Source: Arion vulgaris (taxonomy: Eukaryota; Mollusca; Gastropoda; Stylommatophora; Arionidae). From it: a stretch of DNA of 64,000 bases. The notes below the pieces were generated by a model. The model made no database searches and had not been told where the DNA came from. It saw only the letters and a program-made list of their open reading frames with translations. The stretch's first letter is position 1. Each line of letters begins with the position of its first letter. The translations under genes were made by a program, and so were the position numbers. The stretch covers positions 89,191,703-89,255,702 of the forward strand of contig CM036753.1 of the NCBI GenBank assembly GCA_020796225.1, in the 5' to 3' direction. Positions 22,085-34,222 of the stretch are shown here, one piece after another.

Positions 22085-22839
22085 AATACATACATACACA
22101 ACTTATGTAAATAGAAACACACACACATACATGCACACAAATGTACGGTTTATTTAGCGACTTATAAGCTCTAGTTAACACCATTCAAATGCGTCTAACA
22201 TGAGATTGTGAGTTAAGGTATTACTAACTTTGGTAACGGATTCGTTTAAATTAACAATCACGTTGTAACATAATCTTTGATTTACAGATTTCTCAGCAGC
22301 AAGCACACTACACGACATTATGCGTTTACTTTACCCCAGTCAGAAACACAAAGATAATATAAATAATATATTACTGATAATGATAATCGAAATTTTGAGC
22401 ATGATATATTAATTTGGAGAATATATATTTACTGCAAAGAAACATCAATCAATGTGCGCAAGTTTCATGAGAAACCTTCGTAAAAATATAAACTTGTTAA
22501 AATTAAATTAATGATAGAATTGAAGAAAAATATGAACATTTGAAGTTTCATAGAAATCTTGAAACATTAATATACTCATGAATCAAGGTGATTGACAAAC
22601 CGGAAACTGACTGCTAAGTTAGGACGAAACGGACAATTCGAATTAAAGAATTGTTCGATATATTTAATGATGTGATGTGAAAAACAACAGAAGCTGACTC
22701 AGTAAACAAGACAGAAGGAGAGTAAACAAGATACAAAATAATGAAGTGAGAGAATAAATCAATGAGAAAAAAACGACAGCAATGAAAAATGAAAGAACCT
22801 TCCTTTCGTTCGCTTGAAACATTGTCTAAGTATTCTTAG
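22085..22839. other. No recognised feature
   Basis: AT-rich sequence leading into the satellite. Nothing assigned. Confidence 0.45.
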
Positions 22840-23567
22840 ATGTCTTGTTTCATTCTTAGTTGTCTTGTTTCATTCTTAGTTGTCTTGTTTCATTCTTAGT
22901 TGTCTTGTTTAATTCTTAGATGTCTTGTTTCATTCTTAGTTGTCTTGTTTCATTCTTAGTTGTCTTGTTTAATTCTTAGTTGTCTTGTTTCATTCTTAGT
23001 TGTATTGTTTCATTCTTAGCTGTCTTGTTTAATTCTTAGTTGTCTTGTTTAATTCTTAGTTGTCTTGTTTAATTCTTAGTTGTCTTGTTTCATTCTTAGA
23101 TGTCTTGTTTAATTCTTAGTTGTCTTGTTTCATTCTTAGTTGTCTTGTTTCATTCTTAGATGTCTTGTTTAATTCTTAGTTGTCTTGTTTCATTCTTAGT
23201 TGTCTTGTTTCATTCTTAGTTGTCTTGTTTCATTCTTAGATGTCTTGTTTAATTCTTAGTTGTCTTGTTTCATTCTTAGTTGTCTTGTTTAATTCTTAGT
23301 TGTCTTGTTTCATTCTTAGCTGTCTTGTTTAATTCTTAGTTGTCTTGTTTAATTCTTAGTTGTCTTGTTTAATTCCTAGTTGTCTTGTTTAATTCTTAGT
23401 TGTCTTGTTTAATTCTTAGTTGTCTTGTTTAATTCTTAGTTGTCTTGTTTAATTCTTAGTTGTCTTGTTTAATTCTTAGTTGTCTTGTTTAATTCTTAGT
23501 TGTCTTGTTTAATTCTTAGTTGTCTTGTTTAATTCTTAGTTGTCTTGTTTAATTCTTAGTTGTCTTA
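22840..23567. repeat. 20-bp satellite array, left block, about 36 copies
   Basis: The unit is TTCATTCTTAGTTGTCTTGT with variants TTAATTC, TTAGA and TTAGC. The right third is nearly pure TTAATTC type. The array stops where LINE-2x begins and resumes beyond it at 27988. Confidence 0.95.
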
Positions 23568-23597
23568 TTCTTCTTCTTCTTCTTCAGCGATCTCTGG

Positions 23598-24424
23598 TCA
23601 TGCGCTTAATTTACTGTGGACCACAAACTGGGCAGACAGCTTCAGGTCTGTCAGGTTTCCCCAAAGCTTAGTTTTCAGGTCGACTGGGTGTGGCCACATG
23701 TTGCTTCTCAGCTCACACAGAAGAGGACAGTCTTGCAGGATATGCTCTGGTGTCTGTTCTGCCTGCTGACACTGGCAGAGAGCTGTTTGACTTATTCTTA
23801 GTCTGTATAAGTGTTTGTTGAGTCTGCAGTGTCCGTGCGTAGTCGAAATATAATGACCTGGTCTGTTCTGCTTAGGTCTTTGAGGAGTCTTTTCCATAAT
23901 CATATCCAGTGTTTGTCTTCCAGTCTACTGCAGATTTTCTCTGTATGAGGTTTTGACCTCTTGAAAAGACAAGGGTTGGTAAATTTGCTCTTTGGCACTG
24001 CCCTCCTTAGCTAAGACATCAGCACTCTCATTGCCTGCAATGCCACAGTGAGATGGAATCCACTGCAAGTGAATTTCTGCCTTTTCTGAAAGCTGAGCAA
24101 GTTCTCTTTGTAGTTTTGTACTGTGCTGTCAGTGGATTTAGCCTCCAGGGCTTGTATAGCTGACAATGAGTCTGTAAAAAATACCATCTTGCTTGCAGCT
24201 GCTTGCAGCTTATTCATGTGCTGTGCTGCCATCAGAAGGGCTATGAGTTCTGCTTTGTAGTTGGAACATATTCTTCCAGTAGGAGCCGCTAGAGACACAG
24301 TGGTAGCATCTGGGTGCCTAATGTACACTCCTGCTCCACCATTCATGGTTGCCTCCATTGCCGATCCATCTGTGTAAATTCTTATCCAGCTGTCTTCTGG
24401 AAACATGTAATGGAGATGTTCCAT
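23598..24424 (-). pseudogene. LINE-2x RNase H domain and Cys/His C-terminus
   Basis: RNase H would remove the RNA strand during cDNA synthesis. Catalytic positions are visible: YTDGSA (Asp, near 24360), KAELIAL (Glu, near 24250), FTDSLSA (Asp, near 24175). After a frameshift near 24080 come WIPSHCGIAGNESAD and a last Asp near 24010. Downstream, frame 23903-23598 carries RLNKHLYRLRISQTALCQC, then an HILQDCPLL motif: a C-x-C...H...C arrangement like the C-terminal zinc-binding motif of this LINE group. At least one frameshift and a spacer stop separate the parts. Confidence 0.8.
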
Positions 24425-24685
24425 TGTAATTGCTTTTTCACTAGATTAGGCTCGGCATCTTTGCTTAATAATTTAGGGATGGAGGTTGAGAAGTTTAGTG
24501 GTACTGAGTCTGGTTCCCAGTGATCAAAAAGCAATTCTTCAGGTATGGAATTATGATTTAGTAGTTCCAAGTATGACTTTCCTATTTCTTTTGCTTTGTG
24601 GTTTAGACTTGTGCGCTTTAGTCTGTTCTTTGTTCTAGCCGCCATTTTTTCATGCAGTGGATGGTGAGGCATTCTTTTGATCCTT

Positions 24686-26564
24686 TCAGTCTGTAGAATC
24701 ACTTTTCTCCTTCTTCTGTCTTCCAAGGGCTGGATGTTGGCTGCCTTTTCCATTTCTACAATTGGTGTAGATTTCATGGCTCCCAAATAGTACGCAGACA
24801 CCTGTTTTGTGTTTTTCCAGTATCGATTTGTTTGAATGGGCTGCTGATATCCATGTAGATGATGCATATTCGAGGGTCGGTCTAACTGCACCAGTGTACA
24901 CCTGACTCAGGATTCGAATATCAGCTCCCCAGGTAGTTCCAGCCAGCTTCCGTATCACATTTTGTTTCCTCATAGCCTTTCTGTTTGTTTCCATTATGTG
25001 ATGTTTCCATGTCAGACGACTGTCAAGCTTAACTCCCCAAAAGGTTGGAGTATGGGAACGGGGAACGATGTCATCGTTAAATTTCAGTCTGAAGTGTTCT
25101 TCCTTTGTTGACAATGAGAAAAGCGTTGCTATAGTTTTGCTCCGGTTTATTTCTAGACCCCATTTATTTGCCCACATTATGACGCTGTTCAGGCTGGCCT
25201 GGAGTTTAAAGATGGCAGGACCCAGAAACTCGAAGGTGTACCACACAGCTAGATCATCAGCATGGAGAGAGTGTGATACATGTCTGGGCAGAGTTTGTGG
25301 CAGATCATTAATATATACCAGGAAAAGCAATGGGGACAGTACGCTGCCCTGTGGGACTCCTGCTCTTAATTTGAATCTGGGACTGTGCACTCCATCCAAT
25401 TTTACAGATGCTTGTCTATGGGTAAGAAAGTCTTTTATCCAATAGTACATTCTACCCCGTATTCCACTGCGTAAGAGCTTGAGTAGCAAACCATCTTTCC
25501 AGACTTTGTCGAAGGCCATAGACATGTCGAAGAACACTGTGAGGGTTTTCTTCTTTTCTTGGAAGCCATTTTCTATGTCCTGTGCGAGGTATGCCACTTG
25601 GTCATCAGTGCTTCTATGCTGCCTGTAGCCTGTCTGGGCTGGATCCTATTTATGGTTGGATTCTAAAACCACTGGAGTCTAGTGGTTATCACTCTCTCCA
25701 GCAGTTTTGCAGTGCAACTTAGCAAACTTATAGGTCTGTAGCTCTGCGGATCCTTTTTGTCTTTTCCACTTTTGAAAATTGGGTGGATTGTGGCATTTTT
25801 CCAGATGTCTGGGACTCTCCCTTGTCTCCAACTATTGTTAAAAATCTGGAGTAGAAGACTCTGTGCTATTGGGCCTATTTGTTTGAGCATGTCGTTTGAT
25901 ACTCCATCTGGTCCCGGGCCTTTTTACGATTGAGCTTTTTCAGTGCTCTCTGCAGCTCAGTCAGTGTGATGTCTACCTCCATACAGGGTTCACTTGTTGC
26001 TTTTTGAATGTAGCATTTATCTCACTTCTGACTTCTTTCCCTTGCTCCTGACTTATTCAGCATGAGCTTTCTTGCTTGTAACACTGGGCCATCAGGGTGG
26101 CTGCTCGCTTTCCTGTGAGAAGTTGTTCTTCTTGCTGGAGAACTGTTTTCCCTCTAGATGGGTTGTCATCGTTCAGGGCTTTTGTAAGTCTCCACAACTT
26201 TTGAGTATCTTTTTCCATGTTCAAAGAGGCTGTCTTTTCTTTCCAGGATTTTCTACACTGCTGGTTTCTTTCTCTAACATAAAGGGACCTTGCTCTATTG
26301 TGTTGCATTACATTTTGGTCCGTTGGTGCGAGTTCCATTGTATTTATGGCACTGCAAAGCGAGCTATGGAGAACTTCCATCTCTGGTGTCCAATATGGCT
26401 TGTAGTTTTTCTCCTCCCTCTGGGTATAGCCTTTTTGCAGCATCTAAAATGGCTTTATTGAATGAACGTGCATCTCTGTCCACTTTTCCTGATTGATTAA
26501 TTTCTTTACAGTACTTGTCTGCTAGTTCTTGGAATAGCTTCCAGTCTGCCTTTTGTAATTCCAA
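24686..26564 (-). pseudogene. LINE-2x linker and reverse transcriptase
   Basis: Segments in order. The linker (26564-26057) has NYKPYWTPEMEVL. RT fingers (25890-25663) have SGKDKKDPQSYRPISLLSCT. Then from 25597, motif A FFDMSMAFDKVW, RAGVPQGSVLSPLLF, and the catalytic box HADD (25253-25264), where His replaces the usual Tyr/Phe while both Asp remain. Next come WGLEINRSKT and the thumb WGVKLDSRLTWKHH, then the PTLEYASSTW and GAMKSTP motifs of the connection region (to about 24686, in two overlapping frames). It is broken by several shifts, so inactive. Confidence 0.85.
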
Positions 26565-26579
26565 CTAGGGGCAGAGTTT

Positions 26580-27234
26580 GTAAGTTCCTCCTTGTTAATG
26601 TTATTTATGAGGAGTTTCACTGGTCTATGGTCACTACCTCCAATCTGGTCGCAGACTTGCATTTCGGTTATCCTGTGAATGTCGTCTGTAGCAAAGCCAG
26701 ATCTGGGGTGCTTGTTGTGCGCCACCGTCGTGAGTAACATGTGTGAGGATCATCTGGGTGGTTGAGAATGGTGAGACTGTTGGTGATCAGCCATTCTTCA
26801 AGGCTTTCACCTCGAGGATCTAGCGTGTCATAGCCCCAGCTTGGTGAGTGGCTGTTGAAGTCTCCTACTATAAGCAAGTTGTCATCTTGAACTTTGATAG
26901 CTTCCAGTTCAGTTTGAATGGAGGGTGGTGAGTATATATTGTATAGTGTCATCTTAGTGTTGTTGATAAGGAGTTGAACAGCTATGAATTCTGTGCTCAT
27001 CTGATTGGACCTGTGAAGTTCAACTGCCGGTATGGAATTACGAACTAGTGTTACTACTCCACCCTTATGTCTATTTTCTCTATCCTGACGGAAGGTTTCA
27101 AATCCTCTAATGCTGAATCTATTTCCCGGATTAAGGTGCGTCTCTTGGATACAGCAGATGTCAATCTTTTCTGCTCGCAGACGTTCCTCTAGCTCTCGTT
27201 TTTTGTTGGTTACCCCTTCTGCATTCCATTGCAT
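26580..27234 (-). pseudogene. LINE-2x apurinic-type endonuclease
   Basis: It starts at MQWNAEG. CIQETHL (catalytic Glu), IYSPPS, VGDFNSHSPSWG (Asp/Asn) and, after a frameshift near 26700, GGSDHRPVKL (Asp-His) are all visible, so every expected active-site residue survives. The shift separates the last strand from the rest. The start may not be the true one: the translation upstream stays related to the leader. Confidence 0.85.
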
Positions 27235-27940
27235 AATTGTGAGGGTGAAAGTTTGTCCTTGCTGCCAGTAGTAATATCCTGTCCTCCCCTGGCTTTTGCA
27301 AGAATCAACAGGGCCGCCAGTAGCTAAGGGTGGACCCCTTCGAGGCAGGGGTCCGGTCCCACCACCACCTGGCTGTTTCCCATGGTGGTGGCACCACAGT
27401 TATATAAATATTTGCGCATGGCCATTTGAGTTGTTCGTATGTGTCGATTCCTCCCGCCAATAATGGCTGACACATTCCGTTTCTGAGGACATCTTTTTTA
27501 GGTTGTTCTCTAGACAGTTGCAGTCCCCTGCTGACGAGATCTGTCTTCCCGGGTTTGTCTGGAGTCGTCCTACTCTAGATGACTTCAGCCTTCTGTTGCC
27601 GGGCTCACCAACCCAGGCTTTTTGCAGGGTGTGCTCCCTGGACACTGTAGTTTAATCCCGTATGCTTAAGGGAAAGTGTCATAGAAGTAGAAGACAAGAC
27701 AAGAAAAAGAATGTCCTCCTCAAGAGAGAGAGGACAAGTGCTATTTGTCCCATAGCTGGGGATGGGTTGGTTGCAGCCAGAGCATTTACCACTCGCCAGT
27801 GGGTTCTGCACTGTCACCTTATGAGGCCCCATCCTGCTCCCCACCTTTTGGTCTGGCCTTTCACCTTCAGTCTGTTCGGCTTGGTTAGACCTGCCAGGAG
27901 TTAGACTCCCGCCGACATAGCCTGAAGGATCCTAAGGCAC

Positions 27941-27986
27941 ACAAACCCTCCAACCACGATAAGGTAGGCTAATATGGAGGGTTTGT
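27941..27986 (-). other. Perfect 12-bp hairpin at the LINE-2x 5' end
   Basis: ACAAACCCTCCA (27941-27952) and TGGAGGGTTTGT (27975-27986) are exact reverse complements around a 22-base loop, at the very 5' terminus of the element and next to the target duplication. It could fold in the element's RNA. A ribozyme-like fold was not recognised. Confidence 0.75.
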
Positions 27987-27987
27987 C

Positions 27988-28195
27988 TTATTCAATTCTT
28001 AGTTGTCTTGTTCAATTCTTAGTTGTCTTGTTCAATTCTTAGTTGTCTTATTCAATTCTTAGTTGTCTTGTTCAATTCTTAGTTGTCTTATTCAATTCTT
28101 AGTTGTCTTATTCAATTCTTAGTTGTCTTGTTCAATTCTTAGTTGTCTTGTTTAATTCTTAGTTGTCTTATTCAATTCTTAGTTGTCTTGTTCAA
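27988..28195. repeat. 20-bp satellite array, right block, about 10 copies
   Basis: The unit is TTCAATTCTTAGTTGTCTTG or the same ending in TCTTA. It is the same satellite as 22840-23567, but nearly all units are of the TTCAATTC type, which is rare to the left of the LINE. Confidence 0.9.
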
Positions 28196-28267
28196 GCTTC
28201 ACTGTCTTTTGTAGAGCACGCTGAGGTTCGTGCAGTTTATTGTCCAGTACTGATTCACTATACCAGT

Positions 28268-28430
28268 ATTCTTCTTCTTCTTTACGTTCGTTCTTTACGA
28301 CCAATTTTAATCACTCTTTGTGATATGTTTGATCTTTGCCAAGAACGTGTATACGTTGCACATTGGTTTGTAGGCCCATAAACGCATAGACTTCTACACG
28401 TTTAGGACACATGCATCCGATTTCAGCCAA
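28268..28430 (-). mobile_element. SINE-A, 5'-truncated, 11-bp TSD
   Basis: It runs from a GAAGAA tail (minus sense) to CATCCGATTTCAGCC and stops before the core and head. ACTATACCAGT flanks it exactly (28257-28267 and 28431-28441), so it inserted already truncated. Confidence 0.9.
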
Positions 28431-28441
28431 ACTATACCAGT

Positions 28442-28879
28442 GAGATTGCCTCAGTAATTTATGCGAAGATCAACTTTGCAATAATTACATCTGCAATATG
28501 AGGTGCTTGTCTACATGTCTACGTCTCACAATTGTTAATCTTGAATTTTGTAAACACGGGACTGTGTTGTCGAGTGTGTCCTGTTCTGAGACGAAGAATG
28601 ACAACTTGTTCTAGTTTGCCCATATCTTGGTAATCGCATTTTGCAAATATTTGATGTTATCTGACTGATTCAGTCACAAGACGATGAAATGATAGACAAT
28701 CTTGCTCTATGATCCAACTATTTGAGCAAACATAGACGTAAAGCAAAGAATTATTGTCTTTTCCTGATATGGTGTAACAATTGCTAAAAGTATGTTATAT
28801 GATATTTTTCCATCCGCTGCAAGCTGGAGATACGCCTTAGCAAATGCACCTACTGGCATGTGACATCAGTGCAGTTATC
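28442..28879. other. No recognised feature
   Basis: No motif or repeat assigned. Confidence 0.45.
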
Positions 28880-29340
28880 ATTTACATGAAGATTATCATC
28901 ATAGCACTCCGGACACGTCCATATATGCTCTGATCTCCCCCTCAGAAAATTCACGAGCGTCCAGCAGCCCAGCACGTCAGTTCGATGTTGATTAATTAAT
29001 TTATATGCATATTTACTATGTCGTTCTTTTCAGGCTACACCAATATTGACATCCATCTCTCTCAACCTGCTCAGTCCTGAAACTCCTCCGTTAGAAAAGA
29101 CTCTTTCAATGCGTTAAGAATGTCATTTCGGTCCATTGCAGCTCCCTCGGATAATGTAGCCAAGCCAGCCAATCTATCAGCTCGCTGATCACCACTGACT
29201 CCTGCGTGGCCAGGAACAAAAATGAAGTTGATTTCTCTGATCACTGTCTGTACCTGTACCTCCACCCAGTTTCGTCTCACTATTCCCGATTCGACTTTAT
29301 GAATTATGCTCATAGAGGCATGTGACATACATGCTCAGTT
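28880..29340 (-). mobile_element. RH-family LINE 3' fragment
   Basis: Frame 29328-29071 carries INFIFVPGHAGVSGDQRADR, the RNase H C-terminal motif with its His and final Asp, followed by LAGLATLSEGAAM. Downstream, after interruption, come LINQHRTD and RGRSEHIWTCPECYDD (near 28990-28890), with the CPEC pair intact. The element ends toward AT-rich DNA at 28880. Confidence 0.75.
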
Positions 29341-29994
29341 GATCTCCGTCTTCGTCTTTCAGTGATGGTCTACAATTCTGCACAGTTTTAGAAACACTCG
29401 CTTTAGAAACAATTCATTTCCTATTGTATTTAGTCATAAAATGTGCAGGATTATACTTAATAATTGTGTGTGACATCTCCAACTTGTGTGTGATGTTGTG
29501 GATCGTCATTCATGTCTCACTACTGTATAATAACACAGTACAATGCTTCTATATATTTTACGTTTTTTTTAAAGAGTTAATCCGATGGCTTTCCAGATTT
29601 TGATGAGTAAGGTAGAAGCTCGACTTCCTCTCTTCATTTTTCCAATAAAATCATTTTCTAAATCATTGTACATCACTACTGTACTTTCCAGGTATACATA
29701 ATATTGATATTCATCTATGATTTCATCTGGTAACATAATTGCGTTTTCTTATTTTGGTTATTTTCCATTATTTGTGTTTTCCTGTTATATTTTCTATTGT
29801 TTATGCTGTTTTAGAATGTGTAGTTAGTTCCCGCTGAGCATCCTGGTATGGATTGGCCAGAATACCGATTTCCTTGAAATAATCAAATTTCGTTAGGTTG
29901 TAGTTGTTGATTATTGATGTTAATTAAAGTGGCATTGCATTTTCAATCTCGTCTAATGTAATTTTTTCCAGAAATTCGACTTCCTAATAATATA
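29341..29994. other. Possible decayed LINE thumb fragment
   Basis: On the minus strand, broken frames near 29720-29520 resemble thumb-side words such as KMKRGSRASTLL and LIKIWKAIGL. I could not fix limits or family. The rest is unassigned AT-rich DNA. Confidence 0.25.
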
Positions 29995-30132
29995 ATATTG
30001 ATTAATCAACATCGTACTGGCGTGTTGGACCGCTGGACCCAGCTGGATTTGTTGAGGCAGAGATCGGAGCACCTATGGACATGTCTGGAGTGCTATGATG
30101 ATAGTACTCATATAACTGATAACTGATACCTG
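29995..30132 (+). mobile_element. RH-family LINE 3' tail
   Basis: The translation LINQHRTGVLDRWTQLDLLR continues into QRSEHLWTCLECYDD, with Pro of CPEC changed to Leu. It is followed by AACTGATAACTGATACC, a terminal motif similar to the 21552 copy. Confidence 0.7.
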
Positions 30133-31831
30133 ATTAACTACTCAGAAGTGATTTCTTAAAGATTATTTAATGCGAAATAGCAAGTTATCAAAGAAGATTG
30201 TAAGCGTTTGATCCGTACTGGTTATGCTTTATTTTCATCTTTATTCTCTGTATTATCCTTTCATTATAAAAATATATTTTTGTATGTTATTGCAGAGTAG
30301 CTTGTTTTATCTCGATCTGACAGTCAATAATTCCATGTGTTTTTTTACTCGATCATTTTATTACATTTGTAAAACTGTTATCTACTTGAGTTTGTTTGTA
30401 TTTCCTGTTTAATCAATTTTATTACAGCCTCAACGCATTCCTACAGATGTGATCGCTTCCTATTGTTTAGCTTCGGGACATCGCCTTGTATTGTTCATCA
30501 CTATCGCATCAGTAAATCGTTGAACATGCGTCAATTGCGGAGATTTTGTCACATTTGTACATGAGTTAAACTTATTGACATCACAGTAATTTTCATTTCA
30601 ACATGACTACACTTTCATCAGATATATTTGTTTATCAAATATAATTTGTCCTAGTTTTCTCATAAATAAAAACATTTCTCATAATACATTATTTAATGTC
30701 TGCTGCAACATTAACAGACATGTTGTGTATGAGAAGAGATAACATCATATTGGATTCATTGTATATCAACTATTCCCTAGATTGAGAGATTAATTGTTAA
30801 TGTCGCGACCATGTGTTACATATCTACACAGACCGAGACAACTTAACAAACATTATTTCTCACCTCTTGATCTTTTTGATATCAACGAACTCATTGTGTC
30901 ACCCTGAATATTATTTGAGGAGGAGGTAAGTTATTTACGCAGACACTTCGGCTGTAAATCTGTCTGGAAAAAAAATATACCAGAATAATCGGGTGATTAT
31001 CACCGATCATTTTTTCACGCATAGGGCTGGTGTCCAGAATTGATCAGAAAATATGTATACCAAAAACAATGAATTTATGCACGGTAAAGTTGTAAAACGA
31101 ATGTCGACCAAACATATGATATAAACACATTCATTAGTTTATGAGTAGACATACACGGAAAAGTAATCGGTAAAGTAGGGTTTCAACTTATGTTTTGTTT
31201 CATGCACCACTTTCACAAGTTCACCAATACATAGATTGCCCTTACTCCGGACTCGACCAACGTTTGATATTTACACATTTAATGTTTAAAAGAGTCAATT
31301 TTCCATTTACAATAATACGAAGGAAAGTATTAAATGTGCCTGGATATTATGCTAGCTTGTCTCTGTTCAACGCGGAGCCCACTGAAGCAGTGGCGCTCTT
31401 GTCGTACATTAATTGCGTTTTATTTTACGCACTCAGTTTTAAAGTTAATTACAATTCCCAGGATAAAAATCATATTTCTGAACACAAGTATGCTTCGTCC
31501 TTGTCGTAGCACTTCCGTGAACACGATCGTTCTGATTTTGAAATATTTTATTTTTAAACCATTCTACTGTCTCTAACCCCACTCTATGCTACTACACTCG
31601 AGAAAGCCCTTCAAACAAATGAAATATCGAATCCGAATCTGAGTAGGAACAGAATTATATCAGCAATCTTATTCATTCTTTCAAATTGATATTGTAATTT
31701 AGTCTGTATTAAGTACGAAGAAAGTTTTGCAACAACTGCAAATCAGTATCATCTGTTATTTAACTACATTGTGCAACAGAAATACATTTTAAATTAATAT
31801 TGAGAGAATCGGCATTTAACAGAAAAACGCA
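30133..31831. other. No recognised gene
   Basis: AT-rich. A 104-residue frame at 31195-31509 has no motif I recognise and nothing nearby supports it. Confidence 0.45.
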
Positions 31832-31834
31832 ATG

Positions 31835-31892
<58 letters not shown>
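31832..31892. repeat. (AT)n microsatellite
   Basis: About 28 uninterrupted AT units. Confidence 0.95.
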
Positions 31893-31895
<3 letters not shown>

Positions 31896-31954
31896 TATTG
31901 TGTATTGGTTGCGTAAATTATCAGTAAAAATAATAAATAATGTAGATAATATTT

Positions 31955-32206
31955 GGTAGGGTCTGTGTGGCCTAGGGGTTAGTAGCTCGGTCTATTAACC
32001 CCGACGTTCTGAGTTTAAATCACGCTGCGGACAGTCTGGTTGCAAATTGTTTTGCGTGGATTATTACAAAAGGACGATGACGCCACCCGTTCAGAAAGCA
32101 ATGGCAAACTACTGAACGTAATAATTCCTAGAAAAATTACAAACAGCGTTAAAAAGCTGGGGTTGATTCGCAAAGTCCTGTAAAGAATATGCAATTAACT
32201 TTATGT
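31955..32206 (+). mobile_element. SINE-C copy 3
   Basis: Head GTCTGTGTGGCCTAGGGGTT with GGTCTATTAACCCC and GAGTTTAAATCAC, then the shared body with CAGAAAGCAATGGCAAACTA, CTGAACGTAATAATTCC and CCTGTAAAGAATATGC. TAATATTT flanks it (31947-31954 and 32207-32214). Confidence 0.8.
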
Positions 32207-32214
32207 TAATATTT

Positions 32215-33214
32215 AATAATTAAGAAAATTGTAATAGGGAATATTCTTTAAATTCGAAATTTAAGCTGAACATCAGAAATTCATTAAATTGCTGAAAATA
32301 TATACATTCAACTTCAAAATAATTTTACAAACACGCTTTTAAAAAAAAAAGTTAACGTTTAATCATGATAAATATGTATATGTTACTACTGTTTTAAATT
32401 AACATTAATATTGCATTATTATTTATATTATTCTTGCACTCAACGCCCTGCGAACGCAACTGCAAATTCATCAGTCAAATGCGTTACAGTATATAAAAAT
32501 GTTGAACACCACTGTTTTAGTTCAAACAAAACTAGTTTCATTATCAGTATTGAGTATGATTAATGTGGTTTCTGTTGGATGATATATATATATATTTATG
32601 ATAGACTTGCATTCTTTTTTCTTTCTAAATCAAGGTTTGGAGAGCATATTACCTATAAAGTTTGAAAACCACTGATCTATGTGCATCATTTATGTTTGAC
32701 TTCAAATGCATTGATAATAGACCAGATTTATTGACGGTAATGTAATCATGTGGTTTATGGTATTAGTTGTTTTGATGACTTCGTTGCAAGAGGGAAAGAT
32801 GTACATGCTGCTGCTTCGTTTTAAAGTATTTGCTTTTGTTGGTGTTTCTTCTGTGTGGTCTTATTTATTTTTATGTGTGGCTGCTGCAGCTGCAGTTGTA
32901 AATACATAATGTGGTTGATATTATCTTTTTAAAATTTGATTGTGTAGGACTTATTTGCAGGACAACATATCGTGTTTAAAATAAAGACGTACAGAAAGAC
33001 ATCCATATATCAAATGTGACTAAGCAGTTAAGCCGTTTGACTTGTATTGAGTTTGAATTCGGACCGCGCCGTTCTGTTCCCGAGCTTTCCGCATTTGGTG
33101 TTTATTGAATTTCATAATTTTCCGAAAATAGTACCGCCACATTTGAACGCAGTAAGAGTGAGCTCACAACACCGTAGAATGATGAAACTAGATATGCATT
33201 TGTGGTATTTGCAC
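32215..33214. other. No recognised gene
   Basis: AT-rich, with a short (AT)n run near 32580. Nothing assigned. Confidence 0.45.
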
Positions 33215-33605
33215 ATCATCATCATTCAGGTCCGTATCCTTCATAGGGCACTGCTCTCTTTGTTGGTCATCTGAAATTCACTCTGTCTCTAGCCATTTCA
33301 CCCACTTCGTCGATGGTCATATTCATGTTTTCTTTAATATCCTGTAGCCATCTTTTTCTTGGTCTGCCTCTGCGTCCTTGGGCCCTGCCCTCTAATATTG
33401 TTCTCTCCAGGTCATCGTGACGCTTGATGTGACCAACGTATCTAATTTTGCTGTATAGTATGTTGTTTATTAGCCAATTGTCTCTAACATTCAGTTCTTT
33501 CAGGACATCAGTACTCTTTCTTTTTTCTGTCCATGGTATTCGTAGGATCTTTCTGTAGCATGTAGTTTCGAAGGACTGGATTTTCGTTCTTGTTGTTTAT
33601 GTAAT
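33215..33605 (-). mobile_element. RTE-like LINE C-terminal fragment (second subfamily)
   Basis: The minus-strand translation gives YRKILRIPWTEKRKSTDVLK, NWLINNILYSKIRYVGHIKR, HDDLERTILEGRAQGRRGRP and a TIDEVGEMARDR motif: an RTE-type C-terminus like RTE-a but distinct. Its 3' end at 33215 is also a trinucleotide run (ATCATCATC on the plus strand). No frame remains open across the whole piece. Confidence 0.7.
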
Positions 33606-33871
33606 GGTACAGTATTGGCACATAGATGTGAAAACAAAGTCGTACTATGCTGGAAACGTGGAAATAAGTGTGACAAACTAACGTCAATCTACTATATGCA
33701 TATATTAAGAAAAGCTTAAATTCACTTCTTTAAACAGTGGCGTCACTTCCGCTATGTCGTCAGGTAGACAGACAGTCATTAACCAAAAGTTACAACAACA
33801 GATACAGATTCAAAATAAGAATAACCAGTAATAAAAATTTAATATTTTGAAAACTAAGATTGAACACACAT
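33606..33871. other. No recognised feature
   Basis: Nothing assigned. Confidence 0.4.
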
Positions 33872-34222
33872 TTAGTGATGTGTGTGATATTTCCATTTAG
33901 TGATGTGTGTGATTCTAACATTTAGTGATGTGTGTGATATTCACATTTAGTGATGTGTATTATATTCACATTTAGTGATGTGTGTGATATTCACATTTAG
34001 TGATCTGTGTGATATTTCCATTTAGTGATGTGTGTGATATTTCCATTTAGTGATGTGTGTGATATTTCCATTTAATGATGTGTGTGATATTTCCATTTAA
34101 TGATGTGTGCGATATTTCCATTTAGTGATGTGTGTGATATTCACATTTAGTGATGTGTGTGATATTCACATTTAGTGATGTGTGTGATATTTTCATTTAG
34201 TGATGTGTGTGATATTCACATT
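33872..34222. repeat. Minisatellite, 25-bp unit, about 14 copies
   Basis: The unit is CATTTAGTGATGTGTGTGAT followed by ATTTC or ATTCA. The TTTCC and TTCAC variants occur in blocks. Confidence 0.9.

Larger units (their letters stand above)
23568..27986 (-). mobile_element. LINE-2x, nearly full length (I/Nimb-like)
   Basis: A minus-strand non-LTR retrotransposon about 4.4 kb long. In order it has a 5' terminal hairpin, a 5' leader of about 740 bases, endonuclease, linker, RT, a connection region, RNase H, a Cys/His-rich C-terminus and a (GAA)n tail at 23568-23585. It sits inside a 20-bp satellite. Several frameshifts break what should be one long ORF2. Compared with LINE-1x it is the same architecture with clearly diverged protein. 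A 3' piece of the same family is at 55648-56245. No ORF1 could be recognised in the leader. Confidence 0.9.
23561..27993. repeat. Target-site duplication flanking LINE-2x
   Basis: TGTCTTATTC occurs at 23561-23570 and 27984-27993, immediately outside (and partly merging with) the LINE ends. Because the target is a satellite containing TGTCTT, the duplication could extend by chance. Confidence 0.65.

Noticed and set aside
31195..31509. 104-residue plus-strand frame
   Set aside because: No domain or splice signals I can defend. It could be an exon, but the sequence alone does not show it.
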